Positions 23,775 to 31,611 of a stretch of DNA of 64,000 bases are shown here, in pieces (position 1 is the first letter of the stretch; the number at the start of each line of letters is the position of its first letter). The notes beneath the pieces are model-generated. The model was given only the letters and a program-made list of their open reading frames with translations, searched no databases and was not told where the DNA came from. The stretch covers positions 152,333 to 216,332 of the forward strand of contig NZ_JABERD010000001.1 of the NCBI RefSeq assembly GCF_013044505.1, given 5' to 3'. The stretch is from Streptomyces sp. S3(2020) (GTDB taxonomy: Bacteria > Actinomycetota > Actinomycetes > Streptomycetales > Streptomycetaceae). The translations under genes were made by a program, and so were the position numbers.

Positions 23775-24329
23775 ATGGACCAGGGAATTGCGGCGTTGCT
23801 GGGTGCAACGGTAGGTGTTGTAGGCACCGTTGCGGCGTCGACGATCTCCAGTGCGTCGACCCGGCGGCAGCTGGAGGGGCAAGCCAAAGCCGAGCACTCC
23901 CAGTGGCGCAGACAACTGCGGCGCGACGCCTACAGCGCCTTTCTGGCCCCGGCCAACGAGTCTCGCAGCGCTCTGAAGACGGCTGCACGAGCGCTGGTTG
24001 GCGATGCCCCGGATCTGGCGGAAGCTGATCGACGGCTCCAGATAGCGCAAGATCAGTTGGCGCTGGTGCAGGCGGCTTGGGCCAGCCTCGCAGTCGAGGG
24101 ACCCGAGTCGGTGGAGCATGCCGCCCACAGCGTCCACCTGGGGCTCCACTCGATGCATACGACGCTTCTCGCCTGGCGCGAATCCTCGGGGGCCTCGGAT
24201 CGCAACGTCAACTTCGTGGAGCGCCACGCCGTCGAGGTGACCATGGTCTCCGAGCGCCTCGGCAACTTCACGTCGGCGGCTCGCGGCGCCTTGGACGACA
24301 CGGACATTCCCTCGAACAGGCGCAAGTGA
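23775..24329 (+). CDS. hypothetical membrane-anchored protein
   Basis: 184 residues from ATG 23775 ([11 protein letters not shown]). A single N-terminal TM helix (about residues 4-24, [20 protein letters not shown]) is followed by a basic, Gln/Arg-rich segment ([20 protein letters not shown]) and a long alpha-helical cytoplasmic domain. This plan (TM, QxxW-R-R-D-A-Y-xxF) is common among uncharacterised streptomycete proteins. No enzymatic motif. It lies within the decayed region and is followed 2 bp later by the integrase fragment. Confidence 0.65.
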   Translation: MDQGIAALLGATVGVVGTVAASTISSASTRRQLEGQAKAEHSQWRRQLRRDAYSAFLAPANESRSALKTAARALVGDAPDLAEADRRLQIAQDQLALVQAAWASLAVEGPESVEHAAHSVHLGLHSMHTTLLAWRESSGASDRNVNFVERHAVEVTMVSERLGNFTSAARGALDDTDIPSNRRK

Positions 24330-24331
24330 GG

Positions 24332-24541
24332 GTGCGGCGCCGACCCCGCCCCGGAAAGGTCATCAGTCCCCGCGACGTCTGCCCGGGCACCTGGTTCGCC
24401 CGGCTGTCGTACGGTCAGGCCCGCGCCCTGCTGGACGAGCGCACGGCCGTCGGTGGTGTACCGGGAACGGGCTGGGATCTTCACGAGTGGCGGCATTTCG
24501 GTCTCACCCACCTCGGCGAGGCGGACGGCAGCAGGAGCTGA
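24332..24541 (+). pseudogene. tyrosine-recombinase (integrase) fragment
   Basis: About 69 codons containing [16 protein letters not shown] and [25 protein letters not shown]-x-x-L-T-H is box II (H-x-x-R-H) of the tyrosine recombinase catalytic domain, in the form seen in streptomycete integrases. The upstream box I Arg and the downstream Tyr are missing; the frame stops shortly after box II. This is a relic of an integrated element, supporting past insertion in this region. Confidence 0.65.
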
Positions 24542-24572
24542 CCGCAGTCGGCCCAGAGGCCCCGATGGCGCA

Positions 24573-24872
24573 TCACTGCGGGTAGCGCACGATCAGCTGG
24601 GCCTCGACGTCTCAGTCGGGTGCCTGATGAAGGTGCGGGACGTCAGCGGCCCAACTGCCGTGCAGGCCCGGGGTCGATCAGGACAGAGTCCGTGAGCTGC
24701 CCGCCGACGCGAGCCATGCCGGCAAAGACGATGAGGTGCTCTGTCGTACCCGAGGAATGGGCGGCGGACTCCTGTGCCGCTCCGGAGCGGATGCGAACCC
24801 GGTCGCCCAGGTGTCCATGTCCCCCAAGGGCCGCCGGGTTATTGGCCGTTGAGGGGCCGTCGGCCTCGGATG
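24573..24872 (-). pseudogene. cupin C-terminal half of an XRE-cupin regulator, frameshifted
   Basis: Reading the minus strand: HLGDRVRIRSGAAQESAAHS, GTTEHLIVFAGMARVGG and DSVLIDPG in one frame, then GLHGSWAADVPHLHQAPD in the next, then VEAQLIVRYPQ-stop in the third. Joined, these give the cupin barrel and tail typical of XRE-family regulators with a C-terminal cupin. At least two frameshifts and an internal stop, and no HTH part, show it is dead. Confidence 0.6.
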
Positions 24873-24910
24873 TGACACCCAATCAGACGATGTGGCTGGT
24901 AGTCCACAGA

Positions 24911-25258
24911 GCTGCGGCGACAGATGAATTCAACGGCCCTCGATGCCAGCGACTGCCGGGTTGCCGTGTCGCGCTGCGCCCCATGATGGAGGCGGCCCGG
25001 AAGAACGGCAGCGGCCAGAAGACGGGGAAGGTCGCGCTGAAGTGGGGGAAGCCGGCCGCAGGGGATCGACACCCAGCCGCGGGTCGCCGTACGGCGCCCG
25101 CTGGTTCTCGTAGCGCGTGACGAGCCAGGGTGTGCGCCGTCCTCCAACCGGGCACGGGTGGCGGGACGTTCGGTCCGCAGTCGCAGCATCTCCGGGGGCG
25201 GGTCGCAGGGGCAGCCGGGCGCGCGGGCCATGGGGAAGTCGGGAACGGTCTCGGTCGT
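24911..25258 (-). pseudogene. N-terminal fragment of a cytochrome P450, frameshifted, start codon ACG
   Basis: The minus strand from 25258 reads TTETVPDFPMARAPGCPCDP, then PPEMLRLRTERPATRARLED, continuing after a frameshift as WLVTRYENQRAPYGDPRLGV then DPLRPAS, and after another as FPHFSAT. This matches the start of CYP105-like P450s (PDFPMxRAxGCPFDPPP ... WLVTRYxDQRALLxDPRxSADxxRPGFPHxSA). AGGAG lies a few bases upstream of an ACG where ATG is expected, consistent with a mutated start. No I-helix, ExxR or heme loop remains. Confidence 0.6.
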
Positions 25259-25525
25259 CTTACTCCTCTCGCTCCTCGGGGTGGGGGGAAGGGAGTTGAC
25301 GTCATGGAAGCCCTCGAAGCCGACAACTGCCGGTCGTCCGGCTGACAGGAACCGGATCCGGCCGGAACTCACGGCCCGCGCACGGCGATCCCGCCACGTC
25401 CGTCCCACAGGAATCAACAAGCTCTGTGAGAACGATTGACGCGACCTCGGCCTCCTTCTACCTTCTGATCGACTTACCGAACCTCGTTCGATATATCGGC
25501 AATCGGTGTCCCCTTGGAGAAGCGA

Positions 25526-26914
25526 ATGAGCGCAGTCCCCCACCTTTCGCGTCGACGGTTCCTGGGCGCGGCCGCGACCGTGCCGCTGGCCACCACCGGC
25601 GCGCTGGCCCTCGGTGCCGGCACCGCCCACGCCGCCGACTCGGCGTACGTCATGGGCTACTTCACCGAGTCCAACACGATGCTGGAGGCCAACTACGGCC
25701 TGCATCTCGCCGTCAGCACCGACGGTCTCCAGTGGACGCCGCTGAACCAGAACGCCCCCGTGGTGACCCCGACCCTGGGCGCGCAGGGGCTGCGCGACCC
25801 GTTCATCATGCGCAAGCAGAACGGCGCCTTCGTGGTGCTGGCGACGGACCTGAACGGCACCGACTGGACGTACGACAGCGTCTACATCCACGTCTGGGAC
25901 TCCACCGACCTGCGCACCTTCACCGGCTACCGGCTGCTGAAACTGCACGACATGACCGACACCCACAGCTGGGCGCCGGAGGCCTACTGGGACGCCTCGC
26001 GCGGCCAGTACGGCATCCTCTACTCGTCGGTGAACAGCAGCGGCCACAACGTCATCATGGTCAGCTACACCACCGACTTCGTGACCACCTCGGATCCGCA
26101 GGTCTTCTTCGACCCCGGCTACGACGTCATCGACGGCGACCTGGCCGTGGACGTCAACGGCGTCAACTACCTGTACTTCAAGAAGAACCAGACCCTCGCC
26201 GGTGCCCGCTCCACCTCCCTGACGCCGGGCAGCTTCACGGAGTTCGGCACGGCCGCCGCGCACGGCGGCACCGAGGCCCCGACCCTGGTGAAGTCCCTGA
26301 CGACCGGCACCTGGTACCTGTGGGGCGACACCTACACGCCCAACGGTGTCTTCTACGCCTGGCAGTCGAGCGATCTGGCGGCCGGCACCTGGACGGCCGT
26401 GAACCAGCGTCTCTACACACAGCCGCTCAACTCCAAGCACTGCACGATCGAGACGATCACCTCGGCCGAGTACACCAACCTCGTCGCCAAGTGGGGTGCC
26501 CCGGCCTGGAACCGGATCAAGTCGTACAACTATCCGGCCCGTTACGTGCGCCACAGCAACTACGTCGGCCGGATCGACGAGTACCCCTTCGACCCGTACA
26601 CCGACTCGCAGTGGAAGCTCGTGCCCGGTCTCGCCGACAGCGCCGGTGTCTCCTTCCAGTCGGTCAACTACCCGACCCGCTATCTGCGGCACTACAGCTA
26701 CAACCTGCGGCTGGACGTGAACGACGGCACGTCCGCGTTCGCCGGCGACGCCACCTTCTACCGTACGGCCGGGCTCGCCGACTCCTCCTGGTCGTCGTTC
26801 CGTTCGTACAACAACCCGACCCGCTACATCCGTCACTCGAACTACGTGCTGCGCATCGACCCGATCTCCACGAGCACCGAGCAGCAGGACGCCACGTTCT
26901 CCGTCGGGTACTGA
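25526..26914 (+). CDS. secreted GH43 arabinanase/arabinosidase with AbfB (CBM42) domain
   Basis: 462 residues from ATG 25526 (TTGGAGA upstream). A Tat signal peptide: SRRRFLG at residues 9-15, a hydrophobic core and AHA cleavage near residue 40. Residues about 45-320 form a five-bladed GH43 propeller; GLRDPFIM places one catalytic acid near residue 91, and DTHSWAPEAYWD and GGTEAPTL are further conserved blade motifs. Residues about 325-462 form an AbfB beta-trefoil with three repeats, PARYVRHSNYVGRID, PTRYLRHYSYNLRLD and PTRYIRHSNYVLRID, binding arabinofuranose side chains. The enzyme would cut arabinan or arabinoxylan outside the cell. The leader palindrome CGATATATCG (25488-25497) may be an operator. 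Confidence 0.9.
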   Translation: MSAVPHLSRRRFLGAAATVPLATTGALALGAGTAHAADSAYVMGYFTESNTMLEANYGLHLAVSTDGLQWTPLNQNAPVVTPTLGAQGLRDPFIMRKQNGAFVVLATDLNGTDWTYDSVYIHVWDSTDLRTFTGYRLLKLHDMTDTHSWAPEAYWDASRGQYGILYSSVNSSGHNVIMVSYTTDFVTTSDPQVFFDPGYDVIDGDLAVDVNGVNYLYFKKNQTLAGARSTSLTPGSFTEFGTAAAHGGTEAPTLVKSLTTGTWYLWGDTYTPNGVFYAWQSSDLAAGTWTAVNQRLYTQPLNSKHCTIETITSAEYTNLVAKWGAPAWNRIKSYNYPARYVRHSNYVGRIDEYPFDPYTDSQWKLVPGLADSAGVSFQSVNYPTRYLRHYSYNLRLDVNDGTSAFAGDATFYRTAGLADSSWSSFRSYNNPTRYIRHSNYVLRIDPISTSTEQQDATFSVGY

Positions 26915-26939
26915 CGGCCTGGACGGTTTGAACGACTTG

Positions 26940-26970
26940 GACTACACGTCCAGAAGCTGGACGTGTAGTC
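26940..26970. promoter_or_regulatory. 14-bp perfect inverted repeat in front of the YheO/DauR gene, probable operator
   Basis: GACTACACGTCCAG (26940-26953), AAG, CTGGACGTGTAGTC (26957-26970), ending 7 bp before ATG 26978. Two shorter dyads are nested (TGGAC-N5-GTCCA at 26938-26952 and a degenerate copy at 26958-26974). The location between promoter and start suits autorepression. A role as terminator for the GH43 gene is possible but there is no T-run. Confidence 0.65.
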
Positions 26971-26977
26971 TGGATTC

Positions 26978-27655
26978 ATGACGTCCGAGCGAGCACTGCG
27001 AGCGGAGCGGGATGCGATCGTCGCCGCCCTGAGACCCGTCGTCGACGGGCTGGTGGCGACGTTCGGCCCCGTGTGCGAGGTGGTGCTGCACGACTACCGC
27101 GACCCCGACAGGTCCGTGGTCGCCCTCGCCGGTTCGGTGACCGGGCGTGCGGTGGGCGGGGCGATGAGCGAGATCGGCATGCGGATCGTCGCCCGCGGGG
27201 ACGCGGCGGGCGACGAGCTCAACTACGTCACCCGGACCCAGTCCGGCAGGACGGTCAAGTCGTCCACGATGGTGCTGAGGGACTCCACGGGCACGGTGTT
27301 CGGCGCCCTGTGCGTCAACCTCGACGTGACCGCCGCGAGCGAGGCCCACGCGCTGCTCGGCGCGCTGGCCGGGATCGCCGGCACGCCCGTCGAACTGCCG
27401 GTCACCGCCTTCGGCGACGACATCGACTCGGTCGTCGACGCCATCCTCGACACGCACCGCCACCAGCCGTGGGGCGCCCTCGCCCGGACGGAACGCCTCG
27501 CGTTGTTCCGGAGCCTCGACGACCGCGGGGTCTTCGCCGTGCGCCGTGCGATCGAGCAGGTCGCGGCCCGCCTCGGTATCTCCCGCGCCTCCGCCTACAG
27601 CTACCTCTCCCAGGCCCGCGCCACGATCGCGGACGCGGAGGCGGCTGCCGAGTGA
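26978..27655 (+). CDS. YheO/DauR-family transcriptional regulator (PAS-like domain plus HTH)
   Basis: 225 residues. The N-terminal two thirds form the YheO PAS-like sensor: LVATFGPVCEVVLHDYRDPD, SVVALAGSVTGRAVGG, and TMVLRDSTGTVFGALCVNLD (about residues 105-124). The C-terminal HTH_22 domain contains RLALFRSLDDRGVFAVRRAI then VAARLGISRASAYSYLSQAR (about 194-213). DauR, the best-known relative, controls D-arginine catabolism. The gene is coupled through a repeat-bearing junction to the threonine-dehydratase-like gene, which is its likely target. A 14-bp inverted repeat just upstream suggests autoregulation. Confidence 0.9.
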   Translation: MTSERALRAERDAIVAALRPVVDGLVATFGPVCEVVLHDYRDPDRSVVALAGSVTGRAVGGAMSEIGMRIVARGDAAGDELNYVTRTQSGRTVKSSTMVLRDSTGTVFGALCVNLDVTAASEAHALLGALAGIAGTPVELPVTAFGDDIDSVVDAILDTHRHQPWGALARTERLALFRSLDDRGVFAVRRAIEQVAARLGISRASAYSYLSQARATIADAEAAAE

Positions 27656-27753
27656 CGACCGCGGACGCAGACACCGCGACGACCGCGGACCCAGACACCC
27701 TGACGACCGCGGACTCGGACACCGTGACGACCCCCGACGGAGGCACAAAGTGA
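27652..27753 (+). repeat. 24-bp tandem repeats forming a 33-codon overlapping frame
   Basis: Three 24-bp units (from 27653, 27677 and 27701, consensus GACGACCGCGGAC-N3-GACACC) and a degenerate fourth lie between the regulator stop and the dehydratase start. GTG 27652 opens a frame of repeated TTADxDTx octapeptides that ends TGA 27751-27753, overlapping both the upstream stop (GTGA) and the downstream start (GTGA at 27750). The repeat unit begins like the dehydratase start itself (GTGACGACC). Either translation-coupling spacer or slippage product. Confidence 0.85.
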
Positions 27754-28727
27754 CGACCCCGACCCCGCTTGTCACCCTCGACGACATCCGCGACGCGGCC
27801 CAGCGGCTCAAGGGAGTCGCCCACCGCACGCCCGTACTCCGCTCCCGCACCCTCGACGCCCGCGTCGGCGCCGAGACCCTCCTCAAGTGCGAGAACTTCC
27901 AGCGCATGGGTGCCTTCAAGTTCCGTGGTGCCTACAACGCGGCCTCCCGGCTGACGCCCGAGCAGCTGTCCCGCGGCATCGCCACGTACTCCTCCGGCAA
28001 CCACGCCCAGGCGGTCGCCCTGGCCGCCCGCGAGCTCGGCAGCACCGCGGTGATCGTGATGCCCGAGGACGCCCCGCGCTCCAAGCGGGAGGCCACCGTC
28101 GGCTACGGCGCCGAGATCGTGACGTACGACCGCTACACGGGCGACCGTATCGCCGTCGCCGAAGCCCTGGCCGCCGAGCGCGGGCTCGCCCTTATCCCGC
28201 CCTACGAGCACCCGCACGTCATCGCGGGACAGGGCACCGCGGCTCTCGAACTCCTGGAGGAGGTGGGTGAGTTGGGTGCGCTGCTGGCACCCGTCGGCGG
28301 TGGCGGGCTGATCGCGGGCAGCGCCACGGTGGCCAAGGAGCTCCACCCGGGCATCCGGATCGTCGGCGTCGAACCCGAGAGCGGTGACGACACCAAGCGC
28401 TCCCTGGAGGCCGGCCGGCGCGTCGAGATCCCGGTGCCCCGCACCATCGCCGACGGTCAGGCGCTGCACACGCCCGGCGAGCTGACGTTCTCGGTGAACC
28501 GGCGGCTCGTCGACGCGATCGAGCTGGTCACCGACGACGAGATCCGGGACGCGATGCGGTTCGCGTTCGAGCACCTCAAGATCGTCGTCGAGCCGAGCGG
28601 CGCGACTCCGCTGGCCGCGCTGCTGTCCGGTCGGGTGGCGGAACTCCCGGACCGGGTCGGGGTGATCGTCTCCGGCGGGAACGTCGACGCCGCGCGATTC
28701 GCGGAACTCTGCGGCGTCCGGTCCTGA
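27750..28727 (+). CDS. threonine/serine dehydratase-like PLP enzyme
   Basis: 325 residues from GTG 27750; AGGCACAAA precedes it. A fold type II PLP enzyme: the Schiff-base Lys in FQRMGAFKFRGAYNA (about residue 55), SSGNHAQAVALAARELG (about 80-96), and the phosphate-binding glycine loop PVGGGGLIAG (about 183-192). It lacks the C-terminal ACT-like regulatory domain of biosynthetic IlvA, so it is a catabolic ammonia-lyase, of threonine, serine or threo-3-hydroxyaspartate, or a serine racemase. It is probably controlled by the upstream DauR-type regulator. Confidence 0.9.
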   Translation: MTTPTPLVTLDDIRDAAQRLKGVAHRTPVLRSRTLDARVGAETLLKCENFQRMGAFKFRGAYNAASRLTPEQLSRGIATYSSGNHAQAVALAARELGSTAVIVMPEDAPRSKREATVGYGAEIVTYDRYTGDRIAVAEALAAERGLALIPPYEHPHVIAGQGTAALELLEEVGELGALLAPVGGGGLIAGSATVAKELHPGIRIVGVEPESGDDTKRSLEAGRRVEIPVPRTIADGQALHTPGELTFSVNRRLVDAIELVTDDEIRDAMRFAFEHLKIVVEPSGATPLAALLSGRVAELPDRVGVIVSGGNVDAARFAELCGVRS

Positions 28728-28867
28728 GCCGGATCTCCGTCGAATGGCGGCTCCAAGTGGTCGGGCGGACGATGGAGTGGTAGGGGGCCGGCCACCCGCG
28801 GCGGTGCACGGGGCCGCCGGGAGGCCTGCCCCGGTCGCGGTGAAGCGCGGCCGGAAGGGAGTGCGTC

Positions 28868-29230
28868 ATGTTGGAAGTGAAGACGCTCGACAAGCCGGAC
28901 GAGCGGCGTGATTTCCCCCGCGGCCACCTGGAAGCCGTCCATATGACGGACCTCGACTTCGCCGTGGGGACCATGGAGCCGGGCTGGCGCTGGAGCGAGT
29001 CCGTCGGCCCCATCGCGGGCACCGAGAGCTGTCAGATGCACCACAACGGTTACGTCGTCCAGGGGCGTATGCACATTCGCATGGACGACGGCGGCGAGGC
29101 CGAGGTCGGGCCGGGCGACGTGTTCGTCGTCTCCGCGGGGCACGACGCCTGGGTGGTGGGCGACGAGCAGGTCATCCTGTACGACTTCCAGGGCCAGACA
29201 GCGAGGGAGTTCGCGAAGTCGGGCGACTGA
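28868..29230 (+). CDS. cupin-domain protein
   Basis: 120 residues, ATG 28868, GGAAGGGAG upstream. A single small beta-barrel: TMEPGWRWSESVGPIAGTES then CQMHHNGYVVQGRMHIRMDD, the last carrying the HxH-type metal ligands of motif 1 (about residues 57-58), and PGDVFVVSAGHDAWVVGDEQ as motif 2 (about 83-102). Function unknown; such proteins act as dioxygenases, isomerases or storage-ligand binders. It stands alone, 140 bp after the dehydratase gene. Confidence 0.88.
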   Translation: MLEVKTLDKPDERRDFPRGHLEAVHMTDLDFAVGTMEPGWRWSESVGPIAGTESCQMHHNGYVVQGRMHIRMDDGGEAEVGPGDVFVVSAGHDAWVVGDEQVILYDFQGQTAREFAKSGD

Positions 29231-29401
29231 TCCGCCTGCCGCACGGAAGCCGATCGGTCTGTCCTGCGTCAGGCTCTGGAGCGGGCTCCGCGCCAGACGG
29301 GTACACCGATCGGTTTCTCGTGCGTCGCACGGTGACGCCCCGAAGCCCACCCCCGAGACCTGCCAGGTGTACGCGCTCTCCCTCATCGCGCAGCAGGGCG
29401 G

Positions 29402-30754
29402 TCAGATCGGCAGGAGTCGACCCACCAGCGTGCCCAGCTGCTTCACGTTGCGGCACTCGTGCATCTCGACGAGTTCGGCGTACTCCGGCGCGGCGGAGTC
29501 GCCGGTACCCCACTGCGTGTGCTGCTCGGGGTTCAACCAGTAGACGCGCCGGGCCCGTTCGGAGATCTGCCGTACGGCCGCGAGGTTGGGGTCGCTCATG
29601 TTCGTACGGGCGTCCCCGAGGACGAACACGGTCGTGCGCGGGCCGACCGCGTCGCCGTAGCGCTCCGCGAACTCGCCCAGCGCCATACCGTAGTCACTGC
29701 TGCCGTTATAGCCCGTCAGCTCGGCCTGTGACCGGATGCGGGTGCCGAGTCCCGCCGCGTCGGCCGCGCCGTGCTCCAGTAGTCCCGTCACCTCGTCGAT
29801 CCGGTTGACGAAGGCGAACACCCGCACCTTGCTGAACTGGTCGTGCAGGGCCTGCACCAGCAGCATCGTGAAGTCGGAGAAGCCGGAGACCGAGCCCGAC
29901 ACATCGCACAGCAGCACCAGTTCGGGCCGCGCCGGGCGGCGCCTGCGCAGCACCGGCTTCATCGGCACCCCGCCGGTCGACAACGAACCGCGCAGGGTCC
30001 GCCGTAGATCGATCGTGCCCCGGGCCGCCCGGCGCCGACGGGCCGCGAGGCGGGTCGCCAGCTTCCGCGCCAGCGGCTGAACCGTCCTGCGCAGCTCGGC
30101 CAGTTGGTCCTTCCCGGCGAACAGGAAGTCGACCCGGTCGGCGGTGGGCCGCACCGCCCGCCGGGCGAGATCGTCCCGATCTCGGCGCTCGGCCACCCGC
30201 CGCCGCGCCTCCGTTGCCACCAGCGCGCGGAAGGACTCGATACGCCGCCGGATCTCGTCGTCGAGCAGCCGGTCGGCGAAGCCCGAACTCCCGCCCCGCG
30301 CCCGGATGTCGGCGCGGACGCGGGCGAGCAGCGTCTGCGGGCGGAGCCGGTCGAGTGTCTGGTACGACGACCAGCCGTCCGAGGCGGGGGAGGAGCCGTA
30401 TCCGCCGAAGCCGTCGACGGCCTCGACCGCCAGCCGGGCGATCAGGGCCTCGTCGCCCGCGGCGAGGGCGGCCGCCAGCCGGTCGCGCAGGTCGTCGCGG
30501 TCCGTCGTGCCGGCCTCGGGTGCTCCGACGCCCCGCGGGAAGTAGAGGTCGAAGACCGGGTCGAACACCGGCCGTTGGGCCGTGCCGTGCAGCAGTGTCG
30601 CCGCCAGTCCCTCGCGCAGCAGTTCCCGGTCCGCGAGGCCGAGCGCCGCCATCGCCCGGGCCGCGTCCACCGTCTCGCCGGTGCCGACACGGACGCCGTG
30701 GGCGCGCAGCGCGGCGACGAGCGACGTGAGCCGCTCGGCGACCGGCGTGCTCAC
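29402..30754 (-). CDS. VWA-domain protein, CoxE-like
   Basis: 450 residues. The C-terminal half is a von Willebrand factor A domain with the metal-ion site DVSGSVSGFSDF (about residues 282-293, D-x-S-x-S) and GDARTNMSDPNL (about 395) as a later metal loop. The N-terminal half is a charged helical CoxE-type region. These proteins work with MoxR AAA+ ATPases, as the metal-inserting or remodelling partner, in enzyme maturation such as CO dehydrogenase. The upstream moxR gene overlaps it by 4 bp (30751-30754). No client enzyme gene is adjacent. Confidence 0.92.
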   Translation of the reverse strand: MSTPVAERLTSLVAALRAHGVRVGTGETVDAARAMAALGLADRELLREGLAATLLHGTAQRPVFDPVFDLYFPRGVGAPEAGTTDRDDLRDRLAAALAAGDEALIARLAVEAVDGFGGYGSSPASDGWSSYQTLDRLRPQTLLARVRADIRARGGSSGFADRLLDDEIRRRIESFRALVATEARRRVAERRDRDDLARRAVRPTADRVDFLFAGKDQLAELRRTVQPLARKLATRLAARRRRAARGTIDLRRTLRGSLSTGGVPMKPVLRRRRPARPELVLLCDVSGSVSGFSDFTMLLVQALHDQFSKVRVFAFVNRIDEVTGLLEHGAADAAGLGTRIRSQAELTGYNGSSDYGMALGEFAERYGDAVGPRTTVFVLGDARTNMSDPNLAAVRQISERARRVYWLNPEQHTQWGTGDSAAPEYAELVEMHECRNVKQLGTLVGRLLPI

Positions 30755-31611
30755 AGGGCGTCCAGGTCGAGCTTCGCCGCCGCCCTGAGGACGTCGTCCT
30801 GATGCTTGAGGAGGACGCCCAGGGTGTCGCGTACGACGGTCTCGTCGAGTGTGTCGGCGCCGAGCGCGAGGAGGGTGTGCGCCCAGTCGATGGTCTCCGC
30901 GACCGACGGGAGCTTGCGCAGGTCCATCGCCCGCAGCGCCCCCACCACCCGGACCACCGACTCGGCGAGCGCCGCGTCGAGCCCCGGCACCTTCAGCCGT
31001 ACGATGCGGCGCTCCAACTCCTCCTCGGGGAAGCCGATGTGGAGGAACAGGCAGCGGCGCCGCAGTGCCTCGGACAGTTCACGGCTCGCGTTGGAGGTGA
31101 GGACGACGAAGGGGCGGCGGGTGGCGGTGATCGTGCCCAGCTCCGGCACGGTGACCTGGAAGTCGCTCAGCACCTCCAGGAGCAGGCCCTCGACCTCGAC
31201 GTCCGCCTTGTCGGTCTCGTCGATCAGCAGGACCTTCGGGTCGTCCCCGCGGATCGCGGTGAGCAGCGGACGGGTGAGGAGGAACTCCTCGCTGAAGATG
31301 TCCGTGCGGGTCTCGTCCCACGTCTCGTCGCGGCCCGCGCTGATCCGCAGCAGCTGCTTGGCGTGGTTCCATTCGTACAGCGCCCGGGACTCGTCGACGC
31401 CCTCGTAGCACTGGAGCCGTACCAGCTCCGCCCCCGCCACCTGGGCGACGGCCTTGGCGAGCTCCGTCTTGCCGACGCCGGCGGGGCCCTCCACCAGGAG
31501 CGGCTTGCCGAGCCGGTCGGCCAGGAAGACGGTCGTGGCGACCGAGGGGGAGGCGAGGTATCCGGTCGCCGCGAGACGTGCGGAGACATCGTCGACGGAA
31601 GTGAACAGCAA
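30751..31611 (-). CDS. MoxR-family AAA+ ATPase
   Basis: 286 residues starting at TTG 31611, supported by GGAGG five bases upstream. Walker A is VEGPAGVGKTELAKAVA (about residues 38-54), Walker B VLLIDETDKADVEVEGLL (about 125-142), sensor 1 VVLTSNASRELSEALRRR. The fold is complete and matches the MoxR length of about 300. It would power remodelling or metal insertion with the VWA protein encoded next. ATG-type overlap links the two genes. Confidence 0.94.
   Translation of the reverse strand: MLFTSVDDVSARLAATGYLASPSVATTVFLADRLGKPLLVEGPAGVGKTELAKAVAQVAGAELVRLQCYEGVDESRALYEWNHAKQLLRISAGRDETWDETRTDIFSEEFLLTRPLLTAIRGDDPKVLLIDETDKADVEVEGLLLEVLSDFQVTVPELGTITATRRPFVVLTSNASRELSEALRRRCLFLHIGFPEEELERRIVRLKVPGLDAALAESVVRVVGALRAMDLRKLPSVAETIDWAHTLLALGADTLDETVVRDTLGVLLKHQDDVLRAAAKLDLDAL

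Larger units (their letters stand above)
23267..25525. other. degenerate region with gene fragments and one intact small gene
   Basis: About 2.2 kb with a single convincing gene (23775-24329) and at least four decayed fragments (23303, 24332, 24573, 24911), listed separately. Base composition is visibly less GC-rich between 23500 and 24300 than in flanking operons. A minus-strand frame from ATG 23688 reads plausibly (SLTQEPDVPNVPNDPWQQIP) but runs into the antisense of the 23303 fragment; it is not called. The 25259-25525 stretch holds the leader of the GH43 gene, including the 10-bp palindrome CGATATATCG at 25488-25497. Confidence 0.6.

Noticed and set aside
24839..26836. Long minus-strand open frame of about 665 codons opposite the GH43 gene
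   Set aside because: It is a high-GC shadow frame; most of its length mirrors a complete secreted GH43/CBM42 enzyme on the plus strand. Only its last 350 bp carry real homology, as the P450 remnant described.
26940..26970. Inverted repeat as transcription terminator of the GH43 gene
   Set aside because: Possible, but its end is only 7 bp from the next start, there is no T-run, and the nested dyads look like regulator sites.
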